Part shown: one piece after another, positions 36,179 to 48,556 of the stretch
Position numbering within the stretch: position 1 is the stretch's first letter
Layout of the letters: the number at the start of each line of letters is the position of its first letter
Translations under genes and position numbers: made by a program
The notes under the pieces: model-generated
Seen by the model: only the letters and a program-made list of their open reading frames with translations
Told to the model about the DNA's origin: nothing
Databases searched by the model: none
Assembly (NCBI GenBank): GCA_022605955.1
Contig: JAKCOZ010000012.1
Location: 26,410,015-26,474,014 of the forward strand
Length of the DNA stretch: 64,000 nt
Direction of reading: 5' to 3'
Source: Rallus limicola
Lineage: Eukaryota; Chordata; Aves; Gruiformes; Rallidae

Positions 36179-37747
36179 TTGGGAGGGAAAGAGGGAAGCA
36201 GCTGCTGCTGTGGCTCCTCCAGCAGCCCACGGTGATGCCAGCATGGGGGAGAGGGAGAGCCCACAGCCAGCCCAACCTGCTTTTTTCTTTTTATAGCATA
36301 AAGGGAAAAGCTCAGAAGGGGCAAATCTGGAGCAGGTCAGCCAGGGTGTCCCTGCAGCAGAGGCACGTGTGGCCACAGACCCAGCACCCTGGGGGAGGCA
36401 CCGGTTGGAGATGGGAGTGCTCAAGTCCTTAAGGGAGGTGAGGAAGTAGGACACATCAAGTTTCATGTGCTTTCAAGACGTGCTGAGCGCTTGTGGACAG
36501 GAGAGCAGCTAAATTTAACTCCACTGTGCCTGCGTAACGCTCGCCTGAGGTGGTGAAACCCTCCCCCCTCAATGCTTCTGGGGCATACGCCATCATGGGG
36601 AGGAAACCACCAGCCCATTTCTGCTGGGAACCAGCTCCCCAACACCACTGATTACAGCATTTGTAGATAAAACCCCCACATGCCCAGAAACGTTCAAGGA
36701 GACCTCCCTCAGCACCCTCCCTGCCGATCCAGTGTTCACGGCCACGGGTCTGGGGATGACATCCAGATTCAGAGGAACCTCAAGCTGCCACCACCACCAC
36801 TCCCCAAAGCAATTATTTTATAGTAAAGGTCAGAATAAATCTCCTTGGAGGGTCCCCTCACAGCATCCTTCCTCTGCAGAGCAGCCAGCACAAGGCACTT
36901 ATGGCCATCTCCTGCACATTTAGGGAGGAGATGGACCATGTCCTCCCTCTGAGGATGCTTCTTCCATAAGCTTTAGCACCACAAGGGCTTTCTACCTGCT
37001 GCACAGAGCTTTTTGGTTTTTCAGATCTTGGTATAAACAAGGCAGCCTTCAGCCTCAGCTCTCTAACCCAGGCTTGATTTCACTCTGCTACCACACAAGG
37101 TTGGAGTGCTTGGCCATGCCAAGCAAGGTTCCTCTGCTGTACCACGATGTAGCATCTGGAGAGGCCAGGCCAGCAGCTCTCCAGTGCTGCCAGCGCTCCA
37201 TGATGGGATTTGGGGGCATTTGAGGTCTCCTCCAAGGCCCTGGTCCCTTGGGGTTATATTCTGCCACGAGAGCTCACGTTCACTGTAACGAAGATGGTGA
37301 TGACAGCCCGGTATTCCTACAGGTCTCAAAAGCCTACAAACCCTAAAGACAGCAAACAAAACAAACTAATAAATTATCTATTTGGGGCTTTTTAATGAGC
37401 ATTTCATACTTTAAGCTTCTGACTGTTACAGTTCAGTACTTGGCCAAGACCCAGAGAGTGAGGGGTGCTGGCCAGCCTTGCATGGTCCATCGTCAGCCTG
37501 ACCCACAGAGACACCAGCATCTCCCCAACCCAGGGTGAGACTGGCACTGCCCCACTAAGGGGTCTTTCTAACAGACCTTCAAGAAACATACACAAACCTG
37601 GCATCACCAGAGCAGCAGAGTCAAGTCCTGACCCAGACCCTGTCCCAGGAGAACACAGGGGGCTGAGATGGGTGTGCCACAAGCCTCGACCCACCTAAGA
37701 AATTATTTCTAAGCAAATAAAAACCTCAGTTTTCACCTCAGATATTT

Positions 37748-37768
37748 CCCCCCCCCCCCCCCCCCCCC
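37748..37768. repeat. Poly-C tract (21 C)
   Basis: An uninterrupted C run is followed by a T-rich run, making a pure pyrimidine block. Confidence 0.95.
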
Positions 37769-38703
37769 TTTTTTCTTTTACATTTTCCCTGTCTGTGTGG
37801 AGCCTGGTAACATCTCCACAGCGACCCTCCCACCAGCAGATAGCTCAGACCCTGACTGATGCCAACGCTCAGAGCCAAAACTGGTTCCCACGGGCAACTG
37901 CCTGTTTGGAGACTCCTGCCTGAGGCAGGGGGTGCTGGGGAGAGGGGGTGGATTCTGCACATTAAAAATCAACCCAGTGATGTACATCTAGACATAGCAC
38001 CCCACATGTACAGCAGCAGCAGAGAGACGTGAAGATGGCAAAAGCCCCATGAGTCCCGTTTAGCAAAGGTGGACCCGTGGGGCATCGCTGGGCAACCACA
38101 GCTACAGAGCAAACTGAGATGCAGGCCAGCAAAGCACTGCTAACACAGGCATTGGGATAAACCCTTTATTTCCATGGTAAGGCCTGGATTTGCACCCTGG
38201 CTTTTGATTGTACACGAGCTCAGGGCTTCACAAACCATCACCCAACGCACACGAGCTGACGCATCTCCTCCAGAGCTCGTAGGAGAAAGACAGAGCCCTA
38301 CCCAGGAACATTTGGTGAAGGAACACAGAGCAGTGTAACACAGGGAAAAGGACTGAATAACTAAGAGGAAAACCAGAGGGCATGAAGGGTGGCTGCAGCC
38401 AGAGTGACTTCAGGATGTGGCCACGGGAAAGATGTCAGACGCTGGGACCTCCCGACCAGGGAGGACCTGGCCTAAACCCAAAGCCATGAACCCGACTTAG
38501 CCACATCATTTCAGGTGTGAAAAGGGGCTTTCAAGGCAAGGCCTGGTGTAACAACAGTCACATTCTCCTCCTCAGTACCACCTGCACAGCACCCAGGCCC
38601 CAGCACCCTCCCTGGCATAGAGCTTACACCCCAACCACGATGTGGCCATGTCAGAGCTTTTCTGATGAATTCTCCAAAACAAACACGTTTCCAAGTCCCG
38701 TGT

Positions 38704-38726
38704 CCCCCCCCCCCCCCCCCCCCCCC
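38704..38726. repeat. Poly-C tract (23 C)
   Basis: A second uninterrupted C run, about 950 bp from the first. Confidence 0.95.
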
Positions 38727-40159
38727 AGGTCATTTTCTTCCTCACTTGGCTTTATTTTGAGCTTATTTAGTAGCTTCAAAAGAAGGGTGCAAGGAAGGAG
38801 GAGTGCAGTGTTACGTGCTGGCACCCTGCTCCCCCTGGGGCACTCTGGGCACCCACCAAAACCCTATCCTTCTGCCTTCCAGCCTGACCCAAACCCCAGG
38901 ATGGCTTGGCCACCCAGGGATTAAAACTTGGCCTTTAGGTTAATGGGTTTGGAAGGGGGCTGGGGTTGCTCCTGATCTTTGCAGTGTGGTATGGAAGCTT
39001 TTGAAACAGATTTAATTTGAAAACTCATTTCTCCAAGCTGGTTTTTCTGCACTTTGCTCTCTTTTTTTTTGGCTGCTTTTGCTCTGATGTTTGCTGGTTC
39101 GGAGGAGAGGACCCAACTCCTAAACAAGCAAGCAGATTAAAGCAGATAAAAGGCAGCAGTGCTGCCATCCCAGCAAGCCCAGTGCATTAACATGCAGGGA
39201 TGCTGGCCACAGCTCAGCATCCCCTCGCCCACCCCACAGACCAGCTTCCACCCCCGGGGGAACAATGAGCAACCTTTAACCCTTGCGTGCCTAGCAGTGT
39301 GCTGGGAAAACATCCGCTGCACAGAAACAATGGCACCATTTATCAAGGCACTAGAGAGCAACAGGCTCTGAGCTGCAGGAAAATCAGATCCCCTGACATT
39401 GAGCCTGGAAAAAAAAAAACAAAAAACAACCCACAAAACCCCTAATTTTTTAATTTTTTCTCTTTTTCCAAAGGAGCTAAAAATGGAAATCCATTTCCAG
39501 AAGGGTTTGCTGGGCTGAAAACATTCAGCAAAGCATCTTCTCAACTCTCCCTTCTCCATACATACACATCCTTCTGCATCTTCTCCCTTCATGGTGCGTT
39601 TTGCAACGTGATGTATTTTGTCTCAGCCTAAAGTTGGAATTAAATGTGGTGGTGGAGGAAACCCAAGGATGAGCTGGGCAAAAAAAAAACACCCCTGTCT
39701 CTGGAGGCTCCAGCTCTGCTGCTGGGAATGCCTGTTGGGTTGTTCTGTGAAAACACTCCCCCACTGCACGTAGGCAAACGCGTTTCCCAGCATCACCATT
39801 GCAGATGGATGGGTGTTTGTGGTACTGCAGAGCCCTAGACATGCCCTCTTCTCAGGCAGGTGCACCCAAGCAGCACCCACCAGTCTCCTCAGAGGGAAAT
39901 GAAGCCCTTAACAAACAGCCTGCCCCAAGCTCTCACTCGCCCTGCTATGGTAAATCCTGGTTTCAGCGCTGCCCCCCCCCAGCACCACTGCCAGGCCCCA
40001 GGGATGGGGGCGGCTGGGATGGATGCTGGGGGAGGGAAATGCTCATCCTCAAACCCATCACCAGTCCTCGCAGGGGTTTAGCAATGAGACAACACCTGAA
40101 AACAGCCGCCTTGGCAGGTCAGCGTTCACGTCGACACGAAAAGCACGGGGAAACAGGTC

Positions 40160-41350
40160 TTTTTAGCCTACAATTCACCTCGGTCTCCTACAGGCATCTC
40201 CGAGAAGTGCAAAACCGCAGCTCGCTCGCTTCCACGGCGCAGTTTGATCCAGGCAGGGAGGAGGAGGAGGAGGAGGAGGCAGGGCGCAGCCTGACAAGCC
40301 CCATCCTCCGCCGCTCCCCCGGGCGAGCGCATCCCTGCCCGCCGCGCCCGGAGCATCGCAGGCCGGGCACAAAAGCGCCGCAGGCAGACGGCTTCTACCC
40401 CTCTCCCGAGCCTATTTTGAACCCAACTGCCTCGCAAAGCCCGGGATGCCCCGGGGAGCGGCAGCCCACGGTTTAAACCCGAGAGAGCGGGCAGAGCCGG
40501 GCTGCCCGCACATCCTCCCGGTCCGAACCTCCGGGAAGGAGCTTTTTAAGGGGGAAAAGCTGGAAGAGAGGGGGTGGAAAATGGGGGACCAGGCCGCGCT
40601 CGCCCCTTACCTGGTAGGAGCAGTTTTCCTGGTGTACCATCTCCGTGCATCATCCGCGGCTGCCGCCCAGCCGGCAGCGATCGCAGCCGCCGCGCCGCCC
40701 CGCGGGGTCTCTGGCCACGGCGGGGGTGGAAGAGGATGGGGAGGGGGATGGAAGATGGGGAGGAGGAGGAGGAGGAGGATGGAGAAAGCCCGGGCCAGCC
40801 GCCCGCCGGTAAGATGGATGCTGCCGCGCTGCTCCGCCTGCGCAGCGGCGGCCCCGGCGGAGCACGGGATGGGGTGGGGGGGGGAGCCCGGTCCCGCCCC
40901 CGCCGCCGGCTGCGCTGGCGGCACAAAGAGCGGGGAGGGGGAGCGGGCTCCGCGCTCCTCCGCGGGGGAGAAACCAACGTTCTCCTCCCTCAGACGCTGC
41001 GCTGTAGCTGGGAAGCTCCCTCCTTCCTTCCCTTCCTCCCTCCTTCCTCCCCTCCCACCCCCGACCCTCCCCTCCCCGGCCCGGTGCTGCGGCAGCCGCA
41101 GTTCCAGCCCCCGCAGTTCCAGCCCCCGCCGCGGCTCTCAGCTACCGGAACGGGGCTGAAGCGGCTCCCGGCGCTGGATGGCGGCTGGAGGAAGGAGCTG
41201 CCCGTATTCCCCCCTTCGCCCCCCACACTCCCCTCCTCGCCCCAAACGCTGGGAGACACCAGGCCGCTGAAGCAGAGCTGTGAAGGGCTCTGCTTTCTGC
41301 CCCTGCGCCGCAGAAATAGAGCGCGGTCCTTTCTGGAAAAGGCTCTGCCC
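40160..41350. promoter_or_regulatory. SCHIP1: CpG island promoter of the alternative SCHIP1 start
   Basis: This very GC- and CpG-rich stretch with GC-box-like runs surrounds the alternative first exon. It has (GAG)n at about 40258-40280 and a GGAGGA run at about 40760-40785. A tandem GTTCCAGCCCCCGCA pair lies at about 41100-41130. Large ORFs on both strands are compositional. Confidence 0.8.
40611..40640 (-). CDS. SCHIP1: SCHIP1 alternative first exon (internal CpG-island promoter)
   Basis: ATG at 40640-40638 begins MVHQENCSYQ, followed directly by a GTAAGG donor (40610-40605) in phase 0. It splices in frame to exon 2 (AQKNERES) for a 244-residue isoform. The same short start, MVHQ-NCSYQ, is known for a mammalian SCHIP1 isoform. 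The start has G at -3 and +4. Two out-of-frame ATGs lie 10 and 13 bases upstream and could reduce initiation. It is too short to appear in ORF scans. Confidence 0.9.
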
Positions 41351-41639
41351 TACATTTCCAGCTAATTATACCTCCACCCTGCAGCGAGAGCCAATGCAGA
41401 GCCCTCTGCCATCCCCCCAGCTTGGGCTGGGCCCCAGCCTCAGCCCTGACCTGGTTCTGGGCAGGGGGGTTGGCTGGAGGGGATGCCCACGCTTGTCCCC
41501 ACACCCTTCTCCCCACCACAGCTGCTCCTTGTCTCATCAGGTTTCTTCAAAGAAAAGCCCTGGGGAGACCAAGCAAACACCCAGCGCTGGATCTGCGGGT
41601 GCTCTTTGCAGGATGATGGCTGGTGGTCACAGCCCAGGG

Positions 41640-42140
41640 ACTGCAAAGGCCCTGTATCCCAGGGACCATGAAGCCCATATATCCCAGGGGCAGTAAAGCC
41701 CCTGTGTCCCATGGACAGTGAAGACCCCATGTCCCAGTGAAAGTGAAGCCCCCGTATCAAATGGACAGTGAAGCCACCATGTCCCAGGGACAGTGAAGCC
41801 CTCGTGTCCCATGGACAGTGAAACCCCATATCCCATGGACAGTGAAGCCCCCATATCCCATGGACAGCGAAGCCCCCATATCCCATGGACAGTGAAACCC
41901 CATATCCCAGGGACAGCGAAGCCCCCGTGTCCCAGGGACAGTGAAGCTCCCATATCCCATGGACAGTGAAGCCCCCATATCCCAGGGACAGCGAAGCCCC
42001 CATGTCCCATGGACAGTGAAGCCCCCATATCCCATGGACAGTGAAGCCCCCATATCCCAGGGGCAGTGAAGCCCCCATGTCCCAGGGGCAATGAAGCCCC
42101 CGTGTCCCAGGGACAGTGAAGCCCCTGCACCCCAAGGGCA
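41640..42140. repeat. Minisatellite upstream of the internal SCHIP1 promoter, 24-25-bp unit
   Basis: About 20 units of GACAGTGAAGCCCCCATATC plus CCATG, with variants. On the minus strand two or three frames stay open (Gly/Leu/Cys/Pro/Trp-rich repeats) purely because the unit lacks stops. It begins about 300 bp beyond the CpG island on its upstream side. Confidence 0.9.
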
Positions 42141-45100
42141 GCCAAGCCCCTCTGCAGCCCCCCATCATTACACACCCCGCAGGAATTCCCTGCTGTTGGC
42201 AGAGCACTCTGCTGCTGCCCCCAAAATAGCATCATGGGATGATCAAACGCCTGTTGGCAGGCTCAGGCTGGAGGCCTGACATGTGGAGGGCACCAAATTT
42301 CATTTCCCTTTCTATTTTCAAAGCCCTTCAATAGGAGGGACTGCAAAGAAGGGCGGGATAGCTTGTGATTCCCTGCATTTGCAACCTGCTGAGCTCAGCT
42401 CAAGTAAGCTCAGTTCAACTGCCAGGGAATAACACATACCAGGATAAGCATCATCTGCAAAACTTGGTGGCCAGGTTGGCCCCAAGGCCCATCTGAGGGG
42501 CTGGGGAGGGATGCTGCAGGCCAGGCTTGCACTGAGCATCAGGTGCTCTTACCCAGGCAAGCAACTAGTGCTTTGGCTTGCAACTAAGAGAAGCTCCACA
42601 TCTTGCCTTCCTTTGTTAAGGCAAGCAGGGATTAATCCTGCTCTTAGCTGCAGCCAGCTGTGGTTACGTTCAGAAATGCCTCTGACTCTGAATCCCAGGA
42701 ACAGCTGCTCAGAGGGTGTCTCAGAGTTGATTCCCTGCACCACATGCACCTCTAAGGCCCTTTGTAGGATGGCTGCTTTGCCCCAGCTGCCCCAGCTTCT
42801 CACCCACACAAACAAGCTGGAGCAGCCAGCCCTGGGTGGGTGGGGAGTCCCTTGAGACCCCCCCCAAGCAGCTGGGCTGCACGGATGGAGAGAAAAGCCT
42901 GGACCCAACTCAACTCCAACCCCCCTCCTCCCTGATGCCCTCTTCCCTACACAAGCAGAGCTTTAAAAAAAAAGTTAAAAAAAAAGAAAGAGAGCTTATA
43001 TATATATATTTTTTTGCCCAAAATAATATAATATTACATATTCTGCAGAAGTTTTTAAGAGAGGGTGAAGTCCTGCCTGGTGTTTTACTGGATCTGCAAA
43101 GAATCCTGTTCAGCTGCACAGCTACCTCCAAACATCAACAATTCCCCCCCCCCCAAAATGATGTACCACTTTGGAGAGGTACCTGTGGCAAGCTGGAGGC
43201 AGCACCCTGCTATTACATCACCTCTGATGCTGCTCATTGTGAGCAGCACAAGGAAAACTCCTAAACTTATCCCCCCCCCCCTTCCCATATGTGGATCTAC
43301 AACATGGGTGACCCAGAGCACCCCCACCTCCAGTACATCCCCAGTGGGGACCACACTGACCTCCCTGCACCTGGGTTTGGTGCAGCGTGGGGTGAAACAC
43401 CCTCATGCACCCCCAAATTTATTGTACAGCTTATTCCTTGTGCAAACTGGCCCAGCAGAGTGCTACATCCAGCTTGGGGGGGGGTCACCTGCTGTGGAAA
43501 AGCCACCCATTATGCAGTGAGGCTCTTCCTCCCCTCCCTTGGGGCAGGGAGCCTGTGGTGGAGGCAGGAAGGACCAGGCACCTCAGCTTCTGGATGTGCA
43601 TCCATCTCTGGTCTGTCTCTGCTTGCTGTCACCCCTTGAGAAGTGAGGCAGGCAGGTTAATAAAGCAACCAGTGATTAAATTGAGTGAAAGGCTTCTGGC
43701 AGCTCTCCAGGTGGGTCAATGGGCAACTGCGCTCCTGGATGAAGGCAGTGGAGAAGTGCTGCTCCATAGAGGCACCACCCAGGAGGGAGCACCAGGAAAG
43801 CCCTGGGGACCTCCAACAGCCCCTCTCAGCTAGGAGGAGACCCAGAGGCTACCTGCACTGCCTTTATGTTGCTTTCTTATCAAGGCACCCTCTAACTTAG
43901 GGTGTCCTCTTCCAGCTAGGGGATGATCTGGACAGGTTTCCCTGAAGCTTTTCCCCAAAGCCACCTCTGAAGCAGAAACACACCATTCAGAAGGCTCTGG
44001 AGGACATCTCTGGCAGGTCTGACACCAAGCTGGGGGACACCAGCACAAAACACGTCCCTGCAACCCACCCCGCTCCAGGTCTCCTCCAGAAGGTCTGGGA
44101 AGATGCTGCTTAGGGGAAAGCTTGGCTGAGCAGTCTCCCAGCTTAGGGGCAAGGTCAAGCTTGGCTGAGCAGCCCCCTGGCCCAGACCTCTCTGGTGGTT
44201 AAGGTGGGCAACCAGGAAGGGACCAGGCCTGATGTCCTGGATGTCTGCAGGGCTTCAGGGGTGAGGAGATGAGAAATTCAATCGTGTGGTGCAGCTGGCA
44301 GCATCCTTCCACTTAACTCCCTGTGGACAGGCCACTGGGGCAGCTGCCCCACCAAGAAAGAAGATGCAGCTTCACCAGACACACTCAAATTCTTGTAGCA
44401 AACCAATGGGATTTGATGCACTAGGCCATCTACAGAAGGAGAAAACACCAGTTCTGGGGTAAATACCTAATTCCTGATGCTTTTTGTTGTTGTTTTTCCT
44501 TTCATAACTTCCATAAAGGCCCCATGCCAGGTCCCATGGAGCATCCCACAGCCCAGTCCTCCCCACCAGCTGTATTCACAGCACAAGGTGGCACACAGGC
44601 AGCAGGGTTCCCCTGGGCAGGCCTGTCCTGCTTCCCCATCACAGCCCTTTGCGCTTCCCCTGGCTGCTGCACCTCCGCCCCAAGCCCAAGGAAATCATTA
44701 ACAGGGGAGAGGAGATAATGCAGGGAGGTTATCAGCTCTCCCATCATCATTCCTGCTCTGGAAGAACATTCCTTAGAAAACCAATAAAGCCCAAACCCTT
44801 CCTTTCACACGCTGCCTGGGAGCAGAGGGTGGATGAGCCGGGCAGGTTTCAACCCTGAGAGAGGGAAGGGAAGGAGCTGGGACATATTACTCACACAAAA
44901 GCCACAGCCAGCTGTCTTCTGTCCATGTTTGTCATTCCTTGTTGTCCCACACGTTTATTTTTACACACACACAGCCCTGAACCCCACCAGCTGTGAGGAC
45001 TTGGGCAGCACTTCAGCCCAGAAGCTCTGGAAGGGGGAAGGGCCAGAGCAGCATCTGCTCCTCCAAGGCAGGTTAGTGTTGGGTGCCCTTATTGATGAAC

Positions 45101-45141
45101 CACCAGAAGCTTTTTCCTGCTCCTGGTCATTCCTAGAATCT

Positions 45142-45675
45142 CAGAATCCAGAATTGTAGGGGTTGGAAGGGGCCTCCAGAGCCCATGGGGTCCAACCCCC
45201 TGCCAAAGCAGGGTCCCTAGGACAGGGCACACAGGGCGGTGTCCAGACGGGGCTGGAATCTCTCCAGAGAAGGAGACTCCACACCCCCTGGGCAGCCTGG
45301 CCCAGGGCTCCCTCACCCTCACTGGGAAGAAGTTCTTCCCCACATTGGGGGGGAACTCCCTGTGCTCCAACTTGAGCCCATGGCCCCTTGTCCTGTCCCC
45401 ACAGACACTGAAAAGGGGCTGCCCATGTACTCCGTGTCCCACCCTTCAGCTATTGATCCCCAGTGATCAGATCCCCTCTCAGGCTGCTTCTCTCCAGGCT
45501 GAACAGCCCCAGCTCCCTCAGCCTTTCCTCACAGGGGAGATGCTCCAGGCCCTTCAGCATCTCCCTGTCCCTCCTCTGGACTCTCTCCAGGAGATCCCTG
45601 TCCTTTTGATCCCAGGGAGCCCAGCACTGGACACAACACTGCAGGTGGGGCCTGGGCAGGGCAGAGCAGAGGGGG
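45142..45675 (-). mobile_element. CR1 LINE 3' fragment, type B
   Basis: From CAGAATTGTAGGGGTTGG (3' end) through the type-B tail to GGGCCTGGGCAGGGCAGAGC. Confidence 0.9.
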
Positions 45676-46283
45676 TGCCTTACCAGCCAAGCTGGGGAAG
45701 TTTATTTTTCAGGTTGGCACCAGCCAGCTCATTGGGTTGGTACAAAAGCCAGTCTAAATCAACATGCTTTTTCCCTTCAAATCCTGAGATTAAATTTAAA
45801 GCTGGATTATGTACCAGGTAGAAATGAGGCTGAACACTGCATCACTACCAGGCAGGGTGCCCCACTAGCTTCTCTGGGATGCTCCTACTGACCCTGACCC
45901 CATGGGCTTGCCTGAGCACAAGAAGCCTGCAGGGAACTGGGAATTATACATGGCATCACAGGATTTCAGCTTTATTTGCTGATGAGTTTCAGGGAGTGAT
46001 GGATTTAGCTCCCCTTTAAGCCAAGCTAAAGCCTTCCCAGGGTTTAAATCTGGCAAGAAAAAAAAAAAAAGATTATTTTGTAATCAGTTAATACCAGACA
46101 TCTGCTTGGAAAGAGGAGTATTCCTGTGGATTACATTCATAGAATGCTTTAGACTATTACTTTTTTATTTAAGGAAGGTGATGCTGAGGTGGTTTTCACC
46201 CTTGTCAATGTGTGACTCTTCTCTGCAAGGGCATAAACCCCTGACAGTTTAAGAACCCACAGAACCCCAGAATCAATCAAGTT

Positions 46284-46463
46284 GAACCTCTGAGATCATA
46301 GAACCACAGACAGGTATGGGTTGGAAGGGATCACAGAGCTCCAACCCCCTGCCACAGGCAGGGACACCAACCTCCAGGCCTGGAGCTACACAAGGTTGCC
46401 CAGGGACCCAGCCAACCTGGCCTTGAACACCCACAGGGATGGGGCACCCACCCCCTCTCTGGG
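46284..46463 (-). mobile_element. CR1 LINE 3' fragment, type A
   Basis: A short type-A tail (CCAGGCCTGGAGCTACACAA) ending at CCCCCTCTCTGGGA, directly abutting a second, older CR1 segment. Confidence 0.85.
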
Positions 46464-46690
46464 ATCAGCAAGTCCAACTGTATCCTGCCACTGCCAGGGC
46501 CACCACCAACCCATGCCCCCAAGCACCACATCTACAGGTCTTTTAAATCCCTCCAGGGATGGTGACTCCCCTGGGCAACCTGCTCTAGTGCTTGACAACC
46601 CTCCTAGTGATGACAGTGATGACATTTTTTCCTAATACCCAACCTAAACCTCCCCTGGCACCCAAACAGCACCCTTCCCTCTTCCACAGC
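46464..46690 (-). mobile_element. Older CR1 segment of another subfamily
   Basis: AAGCACCACATCTACAGGTC, TTTTAAATCCCTCCAGGGAT and CCTAATACCCAACCTAAACC are hallmarks of older avian CR1 tails. It abuts the younger fragment at 46463, either by nesting or by recombination. Confidence 0.8.
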
Positions 46691-47207
46691 TCCCACCCAC
46701 GGAGGTTTCCAGAGTCCCTCAACAAGCAGCAGCTTTACAAACCCCTCCTGAAGCATGGGGCTACCAACTGACCAGCTTCTAGGATAAAAACACGTGTGCT
46801 GAAGTGTTAGAATAAAACTCTTCCTGTCCCTCCAGGGTCCAAATGTGACATAAATGGGGGAGACAGAGGGCAAAACCCCACTGCACAGAGAGTTACTATT
46901 AGTTTAGAACTCATCCATGACCAGGGAATTAAGGAGCACCAGGAAGGATACCTACTGTATATTTATTTGGATGCTGAAGCACTCATCTTTCAACAGCCTC
47001 ATGCTCCATTTTCAGTGGCAAGAGATTGATCCAAAACCATCTGCTTTCCCCTCACATCCCACAGACTGCATCCTTGCCCTTCCAGAACCAAACCATGGTC
47101 TTCTGGTCCCTCAAAACACGGAGCAGAAGGTCACAGCTGTTTCACATACAGGATGCTGAATGCTTTACAGGGACCTGGAGGGAATAATCTAAGTCTCCTG
47201 AGTATTT

Positions 47208-47806
47208 AAGAGAGACAATGGGATCCTGGGGGGCATCAGGAGGAGTGTGGGCAGCAGGTCACAGGAGGGGATCCTCCCTCTCTGTTCTGCCCTGCTCAGG
47301 CTCCACCTGCAGTGTTGTGTCCAGTGCTGGGCTCCCTGGGATCAAAAGGACAGGGATGTCCTGGAGAGAGTCCGGAGGAGGCTCTGGAGATGCTGAAGGG
47401 CCTGGAGCATCTCCCCTGTGAGGAAAGGCTGAGGGAGCTGGGGCTGTTCAGCCTGGAGAGAAGCAGCCTGAGAGGGGATCTGATCACTGGGGATCAATAG
47501 CTGAAGGGTGGGACACAGGGGGACATGGGCAGCCTCTGCTCGGTGTCTGTGGGGACAGGACAAGGGGCGATGGGCTCAAGTTGGAGCACAGGGAGTTCCA
47601 CCCCAATGTGGGGAAGAACTTCTTCCCAGTGAGGGAGCCCTGGGCCAGGCTGCCCAGGGGGTGTGGAGTCTCCTTCTCTGGAGAGATTCCAGCCCCGTCT
47701 GGACACCGCCCTGTGTGCCCTGTCCTAGGGACCCTGCTTTGGCAGGGGGTTGGACCCCATGGGCTCTGGAGGGCCCTGCCAACCCCTGGGATTCTGTGAT
47801 TCTATG
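47208..47806 (+). mobile_element. CR1 LINE 3' fragment, type B
   Basis: From AGAGAGACAATGGGATCCTG to GGGATTCTGTGATTCTATGA. Confidence 0.9.
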
Positions 47807-48121
47807 ATTTATAACTCTCTGGTGATGTCCAAGTGACAAGACATGGTAACCAAACAGACTTCTGCACAAAACCCATCTAGAAACTTGCTGCTACTGTGGC
47901 ACAGGTTCCATTTCCAGCTGCATGACCCACAAGCTGGATCACACGTGCTTAATAAGGGATTTACAAGCTGGCTGCTGAGGGGTAGGTACAACAGCCCACC
48001 AGGTATTCATTTACTGCCAATGAATGGAGGAGCACTACCCACCAGCCAAGGAGAAGCAGGGAGACTGCAACAGAAAAGCTATGGCTGCCTCCTTGCCATT
48101 TTCTTTATATTCCTAAGAGTA

Positions 48122-48556
48122 GGATGGTCTTTTGGGAACATGGCCTTTGGGAACATGGTCTTTAGGGACATGGCCTTTGGGAACATGGCCTTTGGGAACA
48201 TGGTCTTTGGGAACATGGTCTTTTGGGAACATGGTCTTTGGGAACATGGTCTTTTGGGAACATGGTCTTTTGGGAACATGGCCTTTGGGAACATGGTCTT
48301 TTTGGAACATGGTCTTTTGGGACATGGTCTTTTGGGACATGGTCTTTTGGGAACATGGCCTTTGGGAACATGGTCTTTTGGGAACATGGCCTTTGGGAAC
48401 ATGGCCTTTGGGAACATGGTCTTTTGGGAACATGGCCTTTGGGAACATGGTCTTTTGGGAACATGGTCTTTTGGGAACACGGCCTTTGGGAACATGGTCT
48501 TTTGGGAACATGGTCTTTTGGGAACATGGCCTTTTGGAACATGGTCTTTTGGGAAG
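48122..48556. repeat. Minisatellite, 15-17-bp unit
   Basis: About 28 units of GGGAACATGGTCTTTT / GGGAACATGGCCTTT. The mix of 15- and 16-base units shifts frame repeatedly, yet no unit contains a stop in several frames, producing long ORFs on both strands. It lies in SCHIP1 intron 1 shortly after a CR1. Confidence 0.95.

Noticed and set aside
40446..41365. 237- and 263-codon plus-strand ORFs in the CpG island
   Set aside because: Compositional ORFs in a CpG island; the real coding element there is the ten-codon minus-strand SCHIP1 exon.
41440..42235. Minus-strand ORFs of 202-255 codons with GLHCPWDMGAS-like repeats
   Set aside because: They are direct translations of the 24-25-bp minisatellite in several frames; no gene signals.
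48122..48556. CRISPR array
   Set aside because: Units are contiguous with no unique spacers, and the context is a vertebrate intron.
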